From Nocardioides marinus (lineage in GTDB: Bacteria > Actinomycetota > Actinomycetes > Propionibacteriales > Nocardioidaceae): a stretch of 64,000 nucleotides of DNA. Positions within the stretch are counted from its first letter, which is position 1. Every line of letters starts with the position of its first letter. Shown here in pieces: positions 33,691 to 42,470 of the stretch. The notes beneath the pieces were generated by a model. The model had not been told where the DNA came from, did no database searches, and was given only the letters and a program-made list of their open reading frames with translations. The stretch is taken from assembly GCF_013408145.1 (NCBI RefSeq), contig NZ_JACBZI010000001.1:2928001-2992000 (forward strand). The letters are read 5' to 3'. The translations under genes were made by a program, and so were the position numbers.

Positions 33691-35475
33691 TCACCCCAGC
33701 ATCCCCACGAGGTACGTCGACGCGACGTGCTCCTGCGCCACCCGGACGGCCCGGAAGTACTCCCGCAGCTCCGCGCGTACCCACGGGTCGAGCTCGGTCG
33801 GGTCCACGTGGTTGGACAGCGGCTCCCCGGCCGCGAAGAGCTCCGCGTGCCGCTGCAGGCGCAGCCCGAGCGCGAGGGTGTAGCCGGCCCGCAGCGTCCC
33901 GGACAGCTCGCGCGACATCGCCCCGGTCTCGGCCGCCGCCACGAGCCGCTCGTCGGTGCCGACCTCGGGGCCGCCCCGCGCCACGGCGGTCAGCCGGGCC
34001 AGGTCGGCCACCGGCAGCAGGGCCCCCTTCTTCAGGTCCAGCTGGCCGCGGTGCTCGCCCCGGTGCTCCACGGTCAGCCGGCGCAGGAAGCCCAGCGGTG
34101 GTCGGTGCGTCGTGGCGACCCGGGCCAGCCGACCCCGGAAGGTGGCGTCGCGGACCGCTCCGGCCAGGGCGGGCCCCAGCAGGTCGGCCACCGTCACCGA
34201 GCCGGTCACCACCCGGGCGTCGAAGACGATCGCGCTCTCCAGCAGGTGGTGCTCGGTCGGTCGGCGCACGAGGGCGTCCAGCCGGGCGTGCCAGCCGGCC
34301 ATGTCGTGACGCCACAGCGGCTCGGAGGCCATCACCCCGCCCCGGCAGCGCGGGTAGCCCACCCGCTCCAGCGCGTCGGTGACCCACGCCGCGACGGCCG
34401 CCCACGCCGCGTCCTGGGTGTCATCGGCACCCTCCGGCAGCACCAGCCCGGTGTCCTGGTCGGTGAGCACCGTCTGCTCGCGGCGCGCCTGGCTGCCGAA
34501 GCACAGCCACGCGAAACGCCCCTCGGGCCGGCCGAGGTCGTCGAAGGCCAGGTCGAGCAGCTTGCGCTGGACCCGGTCGGTCACCGTCGCGACCACCCGC
34601 CCCGCCTCGTGCGGGCCGGCCCCGTCGCCGAGCATCCGCGCGACCGAACCCGGCAGCTCGGCCATCGCGGCGGCGACCTGGTCGACGCTGCCCGCGCGGT
34701 CGACCGCCGCGCGCACCGCGAGGGGGCTGCGCCCCTCCAGCGTCTGCAGGTCGGTCGAGGTCACCATCCCGACGACGCGGTCGCCCTCGGTCACGGGCAG
34801 GTGGTGCACGCCCGCGGAGAGCATCTCCAGCTGCGCCTCGGCGCAGGTCACCTCGGCCCCCACCACCAGCGCCGGGTACGACGCCACCTCGGCCACCACG
34901 GTGTCGGCCGGTCGCCCCTCGGCGACCAGCCGGGAGCGCAGGTCGCGGTCGGTGAGGACCCCCGGGCCGTCGCGGCCGGCGACGAGGACCGAGGAGACCC
35001 GCTGCTCGCGCATCAGGACCGCCGCCTCGCGGCAGGTGACCGAGGGCTCGACCATCAGCACCGGGCTGCTCATCACGGCTCGGACCGGGGTCGCGTGCAG
35101 GCGGGTGGTCGACCCGGTGGCGGGTGCCCGCCACGACGGGTCGCGCGCCGCCGACCAGGCCAGGGCGCCCGCACTCTCGTCGAGCCAGGCCACCAGCGCG
35201 CTGGTCACCGGCTCGACCCTCGCGGACGGCCCGGGGGCGGCGTACTCCCCCTCGTCGACGACGTCGACCACCGTCCCGGCGGGATCGAGGACGCGCAGCG
35301 CCCCGCGCATGACCACCAGCGGTCCGGGCGCGTCCTCGGCCGCCGCGAGGTAGCCCACCTCGATGCCGCGCGCGGCCCCGCGCAGCTGCTGGCGGGGGAC
35401 GCCCTCGAAGGCGCGACACCCGGCGAGCAGGTCGACGAGGTCGGCGAGGACCTCGGGCGGGAGCCGGTCACCCAT
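33691..35475 (-). CDS. cNMP-binding/CBS/DUF294 nucleotidyltransferase-like protein
   Basis: A 594-residue cytoplasmic regulatory protein. Order of domains: a cyclic-nucleotide-binding-like N-terminus (residues about 1-115); two CBS domains at about 130-250 (VRAVMSSPVLMVEPSVTCRE, GVLTDRDLRSRLVAEG, GVHHLPVTEGDRVVGMVTST); a GlnD-like nucleotidyltransferase domain with FGSQARREQTVLTDQDTGLV (GS and DxD metal ligands) near residue 325; and a DUF294 C-terminal helical domain. CBS pairs usually bind adenine nucleotides, so the protein probably senses energy state. It is followed 7 bases later by the exonuclease gene. In other bacteria this pair often sits near acetate metabolism or symport genes; none is seen here. 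Confidence 0.9.
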   Translation of the reverse strand: MGDRLPPEVLADLVDLLAGCRAFEGVPRQQLRGAARGIEVGYLAAAEDAPGPLVVMRGALRVLDPAGTVVDVVDEGEYAAPGPSARVEPVTSALVAWLDESAGALAWSAARDPSWRAPATGSTTRLHATPVRAVMSSPVLMVEPSVTCREAAVLMREQRVSSVLVAGRDGPGVLTDRDLRSRLVAEGRPADTVVAEVASYPALVVGAEVTCAEAQLEMLSAGVHHLPVTEGDRVVGMVTSTDLQTLEGRSPLAVRAAVDRAGSVDQVAAAMAELPGSVARMLGDGAGPHEAGRVVATVTDRVQRKLLDLAFDDLGRPEGRFAWLCFGSQARREQTVLTDQDTGLVLPEGADDTQDAAWAAVAAWVTDALERVGYPRCRGGVMASEPLWRHDMAGWHARLDALVRRPTEHHLLESAIVFDARVVTGSVTVADLLGPALAGAVRDATFRGRLARVATTHRPPLGFLRRLTVEHRGEHRGQLDLKKGALLPVADLARLTAVARGGPEVGTDERLVAAAETGAMSRELSGTLRAGYTLALGLRLQRHAELFAAGEPLSNHVDPTELDPWVRAELREYFRAVRVAQEHVASTYLVGMLG

Positions 35476-35554
35476 GGCGCCATCCTGCCCGCGCCGGGGG
35501 TCGACGGGACAGGGACGGAGGTCCCTGCCCGCCGCCCTCGGCGCGGGCCCGGCG

Positions 35555-37123
35555 TCAGGGCAGGGGCAGCGCCGCGGAGCCCCGCAGCCCGGCCGCGAGG
35601 TCGGCCCGCTTGCTGTCGGTGCCGAGCAGCCACGAGCCGTAGGCGTTCAGCTCGGTGTCGAAGTAGGCCGCCGCGACGCCACCGCGGGCGACCATCTGGT
35701 GGTAGGTCTTCTCGATCCAGTCCTTGTCGTAGCGGTGGCCCTCGTCGGTGTAGGCCCACTCGGCCATGCCCCAGGCGATGCCGCGGGCGTCGGCCCACTG
35801 CTGGATCTTGGCGAAGTACTCGGTGTCGAAGTCCGGCCAGCGCGTGATCGTGGAGCCGTTCTTGCGCACGCCGTACTCGTTGTAGAGGTCGAAGCCGGCG
35901 ACGTCGACCTTGGTGTCCCGCGGCCACAGGTTCGCCAGGCTGTACTCGGCCTTGCCGAAGAACTGGTTCCAGCCGGTCAGCACCACGGTGTAGGCGACGT
36001 TCGGCGCCGCGGAGCGCACGAGCGGCGCGAGCCGCTCCTGCATCCTGCGCCAGGCGTCGATGTCACCGTCGCCCTCGGGCTCGTGGTGGAAGGCGACCCA
36101 GACCGGGCCGTCGAGCCGGCTCAGCCGGGTGGCGAGGTCCTTCGCCCAGGCGTCCCCGGCGCCGGCGGCCATCTGCTCCCAGGAGTGGGGCAGCTTGAAG
36201 CTGATCCAGGGCAGCCGCCCCGCGGCCAGGTCCGCGGTGGCGTTGCGCACCGCGGAGCTGACGCCGCTGCCGGTGTAGAAGGTGCGCCGGACGCCGAGCC
36301 GGCGCCCCAGCTGCCCCTCCAGCACCGCGGGGTCGGAGTTCCCGCCGTAGGTGGCGCCCAGGTAGGCGCCGCAAGCCGGGATACCCCGTTTGGTGTACGT
36401 GCAGCCGTTGGTCAGCACCCCGGCGCCCCCGGGCTCGGTCGCCACGGGCTCCTCGGGCTCGGCCGGCACGGTCGGCTCGTCGGGCTCGGCCGGCACGGTC
36501 GGCTCGTCGGGCTCGGCCGGCACCGTCGGCTCCTCGGGCTCGGCCGGCACCGTCGGCTCCTCGAGCGGGGTCACCGCCCCGGTGACGCCCAGGTCCACGT
36601 CGCGGATGCGCACGTCGACGGTCCCGCCCGTCGCGTCGGCCGCGACGACGACGGTGAGCCTCGAGCCCGCCTCGTCGGTCGTCAGCGGGGTCCGCACCTC
36701 GGTCCACTCGCCGCGGGAGAGGCGGACCCGGCTCACCTGCCGCTGCACCAGCTCGTCGCCGACGTGCTCGCGCACGACGACCGCGGCGACGTGGTCCCCG
36801 CGCCGGGCTCGGAACCAGGCGCTGCCGTCGACCGGGGTCCCGGTCGGCAACCCCGTCAGGGCCTCGCCGGGCGGGACGTGGACGCGAGCGCGACCGGGGC
36901 GGACGGCGCGCACCCGGAGGGTACGGGCGGTCCTGGTGAGCTCGACCCGGCGTGCCGGGACGGCGCGGTAGCCGTCGGTCCTGCGCTCGGCGCCGTCACC
37001 ACCGCCCGGCGTGACCGCCGGGCTCGGGGTGTCGGGCGGGAGCGAGGTCGCGACGGCCTGGACGCCGCCGAGCAGGAGCGTCCCGCCGACTGCAGCGGCC
37101 AGGACGCGGTGGAGGTGCAACAT
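35555..37123 (-). CDS. Secreted glycoside hydrolase, GH26-like
   Basis: A 522-residue exported protein. The ATG at 37123 starts a signal peptide (LHRVLAAAVGGTLLLGGVQAVA). A beta-sandwich, possibly carbohydrate-binding, domain covers residues about 60-185 (VELTRTARTLRVRAVRPG, VRIRDVDLGV). A linker of four EPTVPAE-type units spans about 186-228. The catalytic barrel covers about 240-522. Probable acid/base Glu is in VAFHHEPEGD (about residue 347) and the nucleophile Glu in GMAEWAY (about 453), the spacing seen in GH26 mannanases and related enzymes. Paired Cys (NGCTYTKRGIPACG) begin the barrel. The substrate is probably a plant or cell-wall beta-glycan. Confidence 0.82.
   Translation of the reverse strand: MLHLHRVLAAAVGGTLLLGGVQAVATSLPPDTPSPAVTPGGGDGAERRTDGYRAVPARRVELTRTARTLRVRAVRPGRARVHVPPGEALTGLPTGTPVDGSAWFRARRGDHVAAVVVREHVGDELVQRQVSRVRLSRGEWTEVRTPLTTDEAGSRLTVVVAADATGGTVDVRIRDVDLGVTGAVTPLEEPTVPAEPEEPTVPAEPDEPTVPAEPDEPTVPAEPEEPVATEPGGAGVLTNGCTYTKRGIPACGAYLGATYGGNSDPAVLEGQLGRRLGVRRTFYTGSGVSSAVRNATADLAAGRLPWISFKLPHSWEQMAAGAGDAWAKDLATRLSRLDGPVWVAFHHEPEGDGDIDAWRRMQERLAPLVRSAAPNVAYTVVLTGWNQFFGKAEYSLANLWPRDTKVDVAGFDLYNEYGVRKNGSTITRWPDFDTEYFAKIQQWADARGIAWGMAEWAYTDEGHRYDKDWIEKTYHQMVARGGVAAAYFDTELNAYGSWLLGTDSKRADLAAGLRGSAALPLP
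36435..36570. repeat. Tandem repeats encoding the EPTVPAE linker
   Basis: Four in-frame units of about 27 bases on the minus strand encode Pro/Glu-rich heptads to nonads (EPTVPAEPD). They join the N-terminal domain to the catalytic domain of the glycosidase. Confidence 0.8.
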
Positions 37124-37209
37124 GGGGGATCCTTGCGGAAGACACGACCATCCCGGGCGGGAAGGTCGCGGCACCGTACGAATCCGGACCGGCGCCGCGA
37201 CGTCGGACG

Positions 37210-37225
37210 TACCCACAATGGGGTA
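37210..37225. promoter_or_regulatory. Small inverted repeat upstream of the glycosidase gene
   Basis: TACCC and GGGTA flank ACAATG about 90 bases before the glycosidase ATG. It could be an operator, but it is short and unsupported by other copies. Confidence 0.25.
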
Positions 37226-37273
37226 TGACACGGCGGCCCGTCGCGTGCTTGCGCACGGTTCGTCCCGGCCGGG

Positions 37274-38968
37274 CTACCGCACCCGCTGCACCCGTCCCTC
37301 GTCCCACACGGGCCCGTCGGACTCGTAGACCTCGCCGTCGGCTCCGTAGACCAGGAAGCGGTCGAACCCGCGGGCGAACCACCGGTCGTGGGTCACCGCC
37401 AGCACCGTGCCCTCGAAGGCCGCCAGGCCCTCCTCGAGCGCCTCGGCCGACTGCACGTCGAGGTTGTCGGTCGGCTCGTCGAGCAGCAGCAGCGTCGCGC
37501 CGGAGAGCTCCAGCAGCAGGATCTGGAAGCGCGCCTGCTGACCCCCGGAGAGGGACTCGAAGGTCTGCTCACCGGAGGCGGCCAGCTCGTAGCGGTCCAG
37601 CACCCGCGCGGCCTGCTCGCGCCCCATGCCCTGGCGGCCGTCGGGGTGCCCGTCACCGCGGTGCAGGATCTCCAGCAGCGTGCGACCGACCAGCTCGGGG
37701 TGGTCGTGGGTCTGCACGAACCACCCCGGCCGCACCCGGGCACCGAGCTTGGCCAGGCCGGTGTGCTCGACGGGCTTGATCGGGTTCTCCCCGACCGGGC
37801 GGTTGCCGACCTCGGGGTCGGTGCCGCCCGCGGCCAGGAGCCGCAGGAAGTGCGACTTGCCGGACCCGTTCGAGCCGAGCACGGCCACGCGCTCGCCGTA
37901 CCAGACCTCCAGGTCGAAGGGGCGCATCAGGCCGGTGAGCTCGAGCCGCTCGCAGACCACCGCACGCTTGCCGGTACGCCCGCCCTTGAGCCGCATCGTC
38001 ACCTGCTGCTCGCGCGGTTGCGCGGTCGGCGGGCCGGCCTCCTCGAACTTGCGCAGCCGGGTCTGTGCGGCCTTGTAGGCCGCGGCCATCCCGTCGTTGA
38101 ACTCCGCCTTCACCTTCAGCCGCAGCACCAGCGCCTTGAGCTTGGCGTGCTCCTCGTCCCACCGCTTGCGGAGCTCCTCGAAGCGGGCGAACCGGTCCTT
38201 CCTCGCCTGGTGGTACGACGCGAAGCCACCGGGATGGGTCCACACCGTGTTCCCGGCGAACCCGAGCTCCACGGTCACGACCCGGGTCGCGGTGTTGTCG
38301 AGCAGCTCGCGGTCGTGGCTGATCATCAGCACGGTCTTGTCGCTAGCGCGCAGCCGCTGCTCGAGCCAGATCTTGCCGGGGACGTCGAGGTAGTTGTCGG
38401 GCTCGTCGAGCAGCAGCACCTCGTCGGGGCCGCTGAGCAGCGACTCCAGCACCAGCCGCTTCTGCTCACCGCCGGACAGGGTCGACAGCGCGCGGTACTT
38501 CGCGCGCTCGTAGGGCACCCCCAACGACGCGCTGGTGACCACGTCCCAGGTGACCTCGAGGTCGTAGCCGCCGGCGTCGGCGTACTCCGCCAACGCCTCG
38601 GCGTAGCGCATCTGGGTGGCCTCCTCGTCGCTGTCCATCAGCGCGAGCTCGAGGCGGTCCACCTCGTCGGCGGCGGCGCGCACCCGCGGCGGGGCGACGC
38701 TCCGCAGCAGGTCGGCCACCGTCGGGTCCTCGCCGAGGCCGGCCTTCACGTCCTGGCGCATGACGCCCAGCCCACCGCTGCGCGTCACGACCCCCGCGTG
38801 CGGGACGAGGTCGCCGGTGACGATGCGCAGCAGGGTGGTCTTCCCGGCACCGTTGGCGCCGACCAGCGCGACCTTGGCGCCCTCCCCCACCCGGAACGAC
38901 ACGTCGTCGAGCAGCACCCTCCCGTCGGGCAGCTCGTACCTGACCCCGGCGACGTCCACGTGTCCCAC
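37274..38968 (-). CDS. ABC-F family ATP-binding protein
   Basis: A 564-residue cytoplasmic protein with two ABC domains and no membrane segment. Walker A is GANGAGKTTLL and GSNGSGKSHFL, signatures are LSGGEQKRL and LSGGQQARF, and Walker B is VLLLDEPDNYLDV and LLLLDEPTDNLDV. A charged linker of about 80 residues lies between them (ARFEELRKRWDEEHAKLKAL). ABC-F proteins act on the ribosome as translation factors or in antibiotic protection. The second Walker A has Ser-His instead of Thr-Thr after Lys, a feature of one actinobacterial subgroup. GTG start. It is divergent from the acyl-CoA dehydrogenase operon. Whether it gives resistance cannot be told from sequence. Confidence 0.92.
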   Translation of the reverse strand: MGHVDVAGVRYELPDGRVLLDDVSFRVGEGAKVALVGANGAGKTTLLRIVTGDLVPHAGVVTRSGGLGVMRQDVKAGLGEDPTVADLLRSVAPPRVRAAADEVDRLELALMDSDEEATQMRYAEALAEYADAGGYDLEVTWDVVTSASLGVPYERAKYRALSTLSGGEQKRLVLESLLSGPDEVLLLDEPDNYLDVPGKIWLEQRLRASDKTVLMISHDRELLDNTATRVVTVELGFAGNTVWTHPGGFASYHQARKDRFARFEELRKRWDEEHAKLKALVLRLKVKAEFNDGMAAAYKAAQTRLRKFEEAGPPTAQPREQQVTMRLKGGRTGKRAVVCERLELTGLMRPFDLEVWYGERVAVLGSNGSGKSHFLRLLAAGGTDPEVGNRPVGENPIKPVEHTGLAKLGARVRPGWFVQTHDHPELVGRTLLEILHRGDGHPDGRQGMGREQAARVLDRYELAASGEQTFESLSGGQQARFQILLLELSGATLLLLDEPTDNLDVQSAEALEEGLAAFEGTVLAVTHDRWFARGFDRFLVYGADGEVYESDGPVWDEGRVQRVR

Positions 38969-39022
38969 GTCCGAGGATTCTCCGCGATCACCCCGCCTGC
39001 GGTCACGTCGATATCGCCGGGC

Positions 39023-39085
39023 CGGGTCTCGCGCCGCCGGCCGGGTCGCTGCACGAGGTGCGAGCGCAGCGAGCCACGAGACCCG
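39023..39085. repeat. Degenerate REP-like sequence between divergent genes
   Basis: 9-bp inverted arms, CGGGTCTCG at 39023-39031 and its complement at 39077-39085, enclose a GC-rich interior with GCGAGCGCAGCGAGCC. It resembles the family B unit in its ends (GTCTCG/CGAGAC). It lies in the 164-bp gap between the ABC-F and acyl-CoA dehydrogenase genes. Confidence 0.5.
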
Positions 39086-39120
39086 AGACGGGGGGTGGCG
39101 CGGCGCTTGGTGACCTGCGC

Positions 39121-39126
39121 CATAGT
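39121..39126 (+). promoter_or_regulatory. Possible -10 box (CATAGT) of a leaderless acyl-CoA dehydrogenase transcript
   Basis: CATAGT ends 6 bases before the ATG at 39133, and no ribosome binding site is present, so transcription probably starts at or next to the start codon. The -35 region is not recognisable. Confidence 0.4.
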
Positions 39127-39132
39127 GACTCC

Positions 39133-40281
39133 ATGCAGCTCGCCCTGTCGCCCGAGGACCAGGCCTTCCGCGAGGAGATGCGGACCTTCTTCACCACCGT
39201 GGTGCCGGAGGAGATCCGCACCAAGGTGCTGGAGGGCCGAGAGCTCTCCAAGGAGGAGATCGCCGGCAGCATGAAGCTGCTCGACGACCACGACCTCGCC
39301 GTCCCGCACTGGCCCGAGGAGTGGGGCGGGCGCGGCTGGAGCGACCTGCGCCGCCACCTCTACCTCGAGGAGATGCAGGCGGCTGGCTGCCCTGTCCCGC
39401 TGGCCTTCAACGCCTCCATGATCGGGCCGGTGCTCGCGCAGTTCGCCAGCCAGGAGATGAAGGAGCGCTTCCTCCCGAAGACCCGCTCCTGCGAGATCTG
39501 GTGGTCCCAGGGGTTCTCCGAGCCCGACGCCGGCTCCGACCTCGCGAGCCTGCGCACCAGCGCCGTCAGGGACGGCGACGACTGGGTCGTCAACGGCCAG
39601 AAGACCTGGACCACCCTGGGTCAGCACGGCGACTGGATCTTCACCCTCGTGCGCACCGACCCCGAGGTGAAGAAGCAGGCCGGCATCTCCATGCTGCTCA
39701 TCGACATGACCAGCCCGGGGCTCACGGTCCGCCCGATCGAGCTCATCGACGGCGGCCACGAGGTCAACGAGGTGTGGTTCGAGGACGTCCGCGTCCCCGG
39801 CGAGAACCTCGTCGGCGAGCCCGGGCAGGGCTGGACGATGGCCAAGTTCCTCCTCGGCAACGAGCGCGTCGGGGTCGCCCCGGTGGGGGCCACGAAGCAC
39901 GCCCTGGCCCGCGCCAAGCAGCTGGCAGGTGACCGTCTCCAGGAGCCGCTGCTCGCCGCGCGCGTGGCCGAGCTCGAGAACGAGCTGCTCGCCCTCGAGC
40001 TGACCGCGCTGCGCGTGGTCGCCCACTCCGCCGACGGCGAGCCCCACCCGGCCTCCAGCGTGCTCAAGCTCAGGGGCACCGAGCTGCAGCAGGCCGTCAC
40101 CGAGCTGCTCGTCGACCTGGCCGGGCCGGCCGGACTCGCCAGCGGCACCGCGGAGGGCGCCCTGCCCGACTGGGTGCACCGGACGGTCCCGACGTACCTC
40201 AACTACCGCAAGGCCTCCATCTACGGCGGCTCCAACGAGGTGCAGCGCCAGATCATCGCCCGCACCATCCTCGGACTCTGA
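39133..40281 (+). CDS. Acyl-CoA dehydrogenase, large-type subunit
   Basis: A flavin-dependent dehydrogenase forming the alpha,beta double bond of an acyl-CoA in beta-oxidation. The 382-residue protein has the FAD/substrate motifs WWSQGFSEPDAGSDLASLRT and VVNGQKTWTTLGQHGDWIF, and the C-terminal helix YLNYRKASIYGGSNEVQRQI typical of the FadE17/FadE26 type. The second dehydrogenase gene follows after 13 bases. Such adjacent unequal pairs form alpha2beta2 heterotetramers acting on CoA esters of steroid or other bulky side chains in actinobacteria. This partnership is inferred from layout and motifs. Confidence 0.9.
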   Translation: MQLALSPEDQAFREEMRTFFTTVVPEEIRTKVLEGRELSKEEIAGSMKLLDDHDLAVPHWPEEWGGRGWSDLRRHLYLEEMQAAGCPVPLAFNASMIGPVLAQFASQEMKERFLPKTRSCEIWWSQGFSEPDAGSDLASLRTSAVRDGDDWVVNGQKTWTTLGQHGDWIFTLVRTDPEVKKQAGISMLLIDMTSPGLTVRPIELIDGGHEVNEVWFEDVRVPGENLVGEPGQGWTMAKFLLGNERVGVAPVGATKHALARAKQLAGDRLQEPLLAARVAELENELLALELTALRVVAHSADGEPHPASSVLKLRGTELQQAVTELLVDLAGPAGLASGTAEGALPDWVHRTVPTYLNYRKASIYGGSNEVQRQIIARTILGL

Positions 40282-40294
40282 GAGGCAGACAGTC

Positions 40295-41440
40295 ATGGAC
40301 TTCACCTACGACGACGAGCAGGACGCCCTGCGCGACGCGGTCCGCGGGCTGCTGGGCAAGGCCTACTCCGACTTCGAGCAGCGCCGCCAGACCTGCAAGG
40401 CCGACCCCGGCTTCAGCGAGCAGGTCTGGTCGCAGATGGCCGAGATGGGCCTGCTGGGGCTGCCGTTCTCGGAGGAGGACGGCGGTGTCGGCGCCGGCCC
40501 GGTCGAGATCGCGATCGTGTGCCAGGAGATCGGTCGCGTCATCGCGCCCGAGCCCTACCTGCAGGCGGTCGTCCTGGCGGGCGGGCTCGTGCAGGCCTGC
40601 GGCACCCCCGAGCAGCGCCAGGACGTCCTCGGCGCCCTGGCCGGCGGCGAGCGGCTGCTGGCCTTCGCCCACGACGAGCCCGGCTCGCGGTGGGCCCCCA
40701 CCGCGTCGGCGGTCACCGCCGCCCAGGACGGCGACTCCTGGTCGCTGACCGGCACCAAGGAGCCGGTCGTCCAGGGCGCGCGCGCCGACCAGCTGGTCGT
40801 CAGCGCCGCCCTGCCCGACGGCGGCACGGGGCTGTTCCTCGTCGACGCCGACGCCATCGAGCGCACCGACTACCCGACGTACGACGGTGGGCGGGCCGCG
40901 CAGGTCACCTTCGACGCGACCCCGGCGACCCCGTTGGGCGAGCCGGGCCGCGACCTGGCCGGCAGCATCGCGACGGTCCAGGACATCGCCCGGATCATGG
41001 CGGCCAACATCGCCGTCGGTGCGATGGAGACCGCGTTGCGCACGACCAGCGGCTACCTCACCAGTCGCAAGCAGTTCGGGGTCACCCTCAACACCTTCCA
41101 GGCGCTGACCTTCCGGGCCGCCGACATGTACGTCTCCCTGGAGCTGGCCACGAGCGTGGTCTCCTGGGCCACCATGGTGCTGCAGACCGGGGACGTCGCC
41201 CGGGTGCGCGACGCCGCCGCCCGGGCCGGCCTCCAGGCCAGCCGGGCCGGGCGCCACATCGGTCAGGAGGCGATCCAGCTGCACGGCGGCATCGGCATGA
41301 CCGCCGAGTACTCCGTCGGCTCCTACACCGCCGTGCTCACCGCGCTCGACCACCTGCTGGGCGACGGCGACCACCACCTCGTCGACCTGGCCGGGTCCGT
41401 GGCCGACCACGGCGCCATCGACCCGCTCGCCGTCGGCTGA
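40295..41440 (+). CDS. Acyl-CoA dehydrogenase, partner subunit
   Basis: A 381-residue acyl-CoA dehydrogenase-fold protein, 13 bases after the first. It lacks the full WSEPDAGSD signature: the equivalent region is LLAFAHDEPGSRWAPTASA and SLTGTKEPVVQGARADQLVV. It keeps the C-terminal signature GQEAIQLHGGIGMTAEYSVG. This split of motifs is what is seen in heteromeric actinobacterial dehydrogenases, where each subunit contributes part of the active site. The gene is followed 17 bases later by the HSL-type esterase, and all three are probably one operon. Confidence 0.9.
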   Translation: MDFTYDDEQDALRDAVRGLLGKAYSDFEQRRQTCKADPGFSEQVWSQMAEMGLLGLPFSEEDGGVGAGPVEIAIVCQEIGRVIAPEPYLQAVVLAGGLVQACGTPEQRQDVLGALAGGERLLAFAHDEPGSRWAPTASAVTAAQDGDSWSLTGTKEPVVQGARADQLVVSAALPDGGTGLFLVDADAIERTDYPTYDGGRAAQVTFDATPATPLGEPGRDLAGSIATVQDIARIMAANIAVGAMETALRTTSGYLTSRKQFGVTLNTFQALTFRAADMYVSLELATSVVSWATMVLQTGDVARVRDAAARAGLQASRAGRHIGQEAIQLHGGIGMTAEYSVGSYTAVLTALDHLLGDGDHHLVDLAGSVADHGAIDPLAVG

Positions 41441-41457
41441 GGCCGGGGACCACCACG

Positions 41458-42417
41458 ATGACCGAGACGACCGGGACGCACCCCGACCTCGACCCCGCCA
41501 CCGGTGCGCTGCTGGCGTTCCTGGCCGCGGCCGGCACCCCGCCGATGTCGCAGCAGACGCCCGAGCAGGCGCGCGCGGGGTTCCGCACGCTCGCCGTCGA
41601 CCTGCGTGACGACTCGCTGCTGCCACCGATGGCGGAGGTCCGCGACGTCGAGGTCCCCGGTGGCGCCGGCCCCCGGCCCGCCCGGGTCTACCGGCCGCAC
41701 GCCGAGGGCCCGCTGCCCACCGTGCTCTTCCTGCACGGCGGCGGCTTCGTCATCGGCGACCTCGACACCCACGACCTGACCTGCCGCACCATCGCCGAGC
41801 ACAGCCGCGCGGTCGTCGTCTCCCTCGACTACCGCCTGGCTCCCGAGCATCCGTTCCCGGCCGCGGTCGAGGACACGCTGGCGGCCGCCGAGTGGCTCGT
41901 GGAGCACACCGGCGACCTCGGCGGTGACCACCGCACCGCCGTGGCCGGCGACTCCGCCGGCGGCAACCTCGCCGCCGTCACCGCCCAGCACCTGCGCGAC
42001 CGCGGGCACGACCTCACCGCCCAGCTGCTGATCTACCCCGTCACCGAGATGGGTGCCGACACCGACTCCTTCCGCGACAACGCCGAGGGCTACTTCCTCG
42101 ACGCCGACACGATGCTCTGGTTCGGCGCCCAGTACGCCGGTCCCGCCGGCGTGGACCCGAGCGACCCACGCCTCTCACCCCGCCACGGCGACCTGGCCGG
42201 GCTGGCGCCCGCGGTCGTCGTCACGGCCCAGTTCGACCCGCTGCGCGACGACGGCGACGGCTACGCACGAGCCCTCACCGACGCCGGCGTCCGGGTCGAG
42301 CACCGGCAGTTCCCGGGCCTGATCCACGGGTTCGTCGACATGGGGCGCCACTCCCCCGCGGCCGACGCGGCGGTGCTGGAGACCTGCCGGCTCTTCGGGG
42401 ACCTCCTGCACCGCTGA
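41458..42417 (+). CDS. Alpha/beta hydrolase of the hormone-sensitive lipase family
   Basis: A 319-residue cytoplasmic esterase. The HSL-family oxyanion motif is FLHGGGFVIGD (about residues 97-107), the nucleophile elbow is VAGDSAGGNLA (Ser near 165), the Asp is in TAQFDPLRDDG and the His in FPGLIHGFVDM. DYRLAPEHPFPAAVEDTLAA between them is also diagnostic. Start at the ATG at 41458. It is the third gene of the operon with the acyl-CoA dehydrogenase pair, which suggests that it hydrolyses an ester feeding that pathway; the substrate is not known. Confidence 0.9.
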   Translation: MTETTGTHPDLDPATGALLAFLAAAGTPPMSQQTPEQARAGFRTLAVDLRDDSLLPPMAEVRDVEVPGGAGPRPARVYRPHAEGPLPTVLFLHGGGFVIGDLDTHDLTCRTIAEHSRAVVVSLDYRLAPEHPFPAAVEDTLAAAEWLVEHTGDLGGDHRTAVAGDSAGGNLAAVTAQHLRDRGHDLTAQLLIYPVTEMGADTDSFRDNAEGYFLDADTMLWFGAQYAGPAGVDPSDPRLSPRHGDLAGLAPAVVVTAQFDPLRDDGDGYARALTDAGVRVEHRQFPGLIHGFVDMGRHSPAADAAVLETCRLFGDLLHR

Positions 42418-42470
42418 CCCGGGTGGGACAGATCACGGCGGAGCAGGGTCGTGGCTGGTTGGATGGCGGG

